From contig DCTI01000252.1 of assembly GCA_002329525.1 (NCBI GenBank), forward strand, positions 1-6,396: 6,396 bases of DNA, written 5' to 3'. Source of the DNA: Negativicutes bacterium UBA1444. GTDB taxonomy: Bacteria; Bacillota; Negativicutes; UBA1444. Below, piece after piece: positions 5,869-6,396 of this stretch (the first letter of the stretch is position 1; every line of letters begins with the position of its first letter). Under the pieces are notes generated by a model. The model made no database searches. It had not been told where the DNA came from and worked only from the letters and a program-made list of their open reading frames with translations. Position numbers and translations under genes: made by a program.

Positions 5869-6396
5869 TCTGTTGCCTCCCCGTTTTGCCAATAGTATAG
5901 AGGATTGCCGGATCATTTTTTTGGTTGATGAAACTGAGCCGGCCAATGGTAAACGATTGCTGCGGCCAAGCGGACAAATACGCTTCCAGAAACTCGACTT
6001 CCCGCCGGCCCGGTTCGTGACCGGGATACGCCACGATGGCGATCCGTCCGCCTGACGCCAGTAAAGTTCGCAATCCCGACAACGCCTCTGCCAGCGCCTC
6101 TGGTTCGGTGGTCACCGCATGATCCTGCCCGGGCAAATATCCCAGATTGAATATTGCTGCGTCCACCGGTTCCCGAATGTATGCTGCGATATTCGCATGA
6201 CTGCTATGGACCAGCCGCGCCTTTGCCCCAAATCCGTGCCGGTTCAGCAAAGCCGTGCTGACGGCGATTGCCGCCGTTTGGATGTCATAGGCCCAGACCC
6301 GGCAATCCGGTTGTGTTTGCTGGCAAAGGAACAATACATCATGACCGTTTCCCGCCGTCGCATCGACCACGCAACCCGCTTCGTCCAGAGCCGGCG
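5792..6396 (-). CDS. mnmM: YtqB/MnmM-family SAM-dependent methyltransferase, N-terminus cut by right edge
   Basis: This is a class I SAM methyltransferase of the family long annotated as rRNA methylase (YtqB). B. subtilis YtqB has been shown to be MnmM, which methylates nm5U34 to mnm5U34 at the tRNA wobble base; that role is inferred here from the family. The 200 residues in the window begin PALDEAGCVV, so about 20-25 N-terminal residues are missing. Counted from the window edge, SAM motif I is VDATAGNGHD (10-19), the acidic ribose-binding residue is D37 in AYDIQ, motif IV is NLGYLPG (83-89), and the C-terminal family motif is FINQKNDP (155-162). A GTG at 6370 opens the visible frame but falls inside motif I, so it is not the start. 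Homologues end near ILYTIGK (164-170); here about 30 more residues, polar and low in hydrophobics, run through the argR ribosome site and start to a TGA at 5792. That tail may be a lost stop or a sequence error. Confidence 0.8.
   Translation of the reverse strand, partial: PALDEAGCVVDATAGNGHDVLFLCQQTQPDCRVWAYDIQTAAIAVSTALLNRHGFGAKARLVHSSHANIAAYIREPVDAAIFNLGYLPGQDHAVTTEPEALAEALSGLRTLLASGGRIAIVAYPGHEPGRREVEFLEAYLSAWPQQSFTIGRLSFINQKNDPAILYTIGKTGRQQNENTSPIKSEGNRGTERHPDPGRAG
5876..5882 (-). promoter_or_regulatory. Ribosome binding site of argR
   Basis: GGGGAGG on the minus strand lies 7 bases before the ATG at 5868. It sits within the coding sequence of the upstream methyltransferase and decides the argR start over the longer open frame from 5946. 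Confidence 0.8.

Noticed and set aside
5894..5899. TATACT, a possible -10 for argR
   Set aside because: There is no acceptable -35 at 16-18 bases (an A-run instead), and it lies in the conserved coding part of the methyltransferase.

Overview
This looks like an ordinary chromosomal housekeeping segment of a G+C-rich member of the Bacillota (Firmicutes). G+C is clearly above half by eye; I did not count it. All eight genes lie on the minus strand, so transcription runs from high to low coordinates. The set and order (methyltransferase, argR/ahrC, recN, butyrate kinase, ADP-ribose Nudix hydrolase, xerD, pyrimidine-nucleoside phosphorylase) resemble a thinned-out version of the Bacillus and Clostridia order, in which ahrC-recN is followed at a distance by buk and then by nudF, xerD and nucleoside-salvage genes. 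An anaerobic or fermentative member, possibly of the Negativicutes or Clostridia, would fit, but I cannot fix the lineage from this window.

In the direction of transcription: (1) a 5'-truncated SAM methyltransferase of the YtqB/MnmM family, a candidate tRNA wobble-uridine methyltransferase, enters at 6396 and ends inside argR. (2) argR encodes the arginine repressor. (3) recN encodes the SMC-like DNA repair ATPase and starts at TTG. (4) buk encodes a butyrate or branched-chain acid kinase. (5) An uncharacterised SIMIBI-type P-loop NTPase follows buk by 11 bases. (6) A GC-rich hairpin then separates this block from (7) nudF (ADP-ribose pyrophosphatase), (8) xerD (dimer-resolution recombinase) and (9) pdp, a nucleoside phosphorylase cut by the left window edge.

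The genes are packed tightly, with gaps of 11 to 77 bases or overlaps, and each start inside the window has a Shine-Dalgarno sequence. Two transcription blocks are likely: MTase-argR-recN(-buk-NTPase) ahead of the hairpin at 1807-1832, and nudF-xerD-pdp after it. A weak promoter-like, AT-rich stretch before buk may split the first block. No stretch over 300 bases lacks a gene.

I found no RNA genes, mobile elements, CRISPR arrays or defence genes, and no evidence of a new multi-gene system. The least explained items are the NTPase paired with the butyrate kinase, the unusual 77-base overlap of the methyltransferase tail with argR, and the absence of genes expected between recN and buk and between xerD and pdp.
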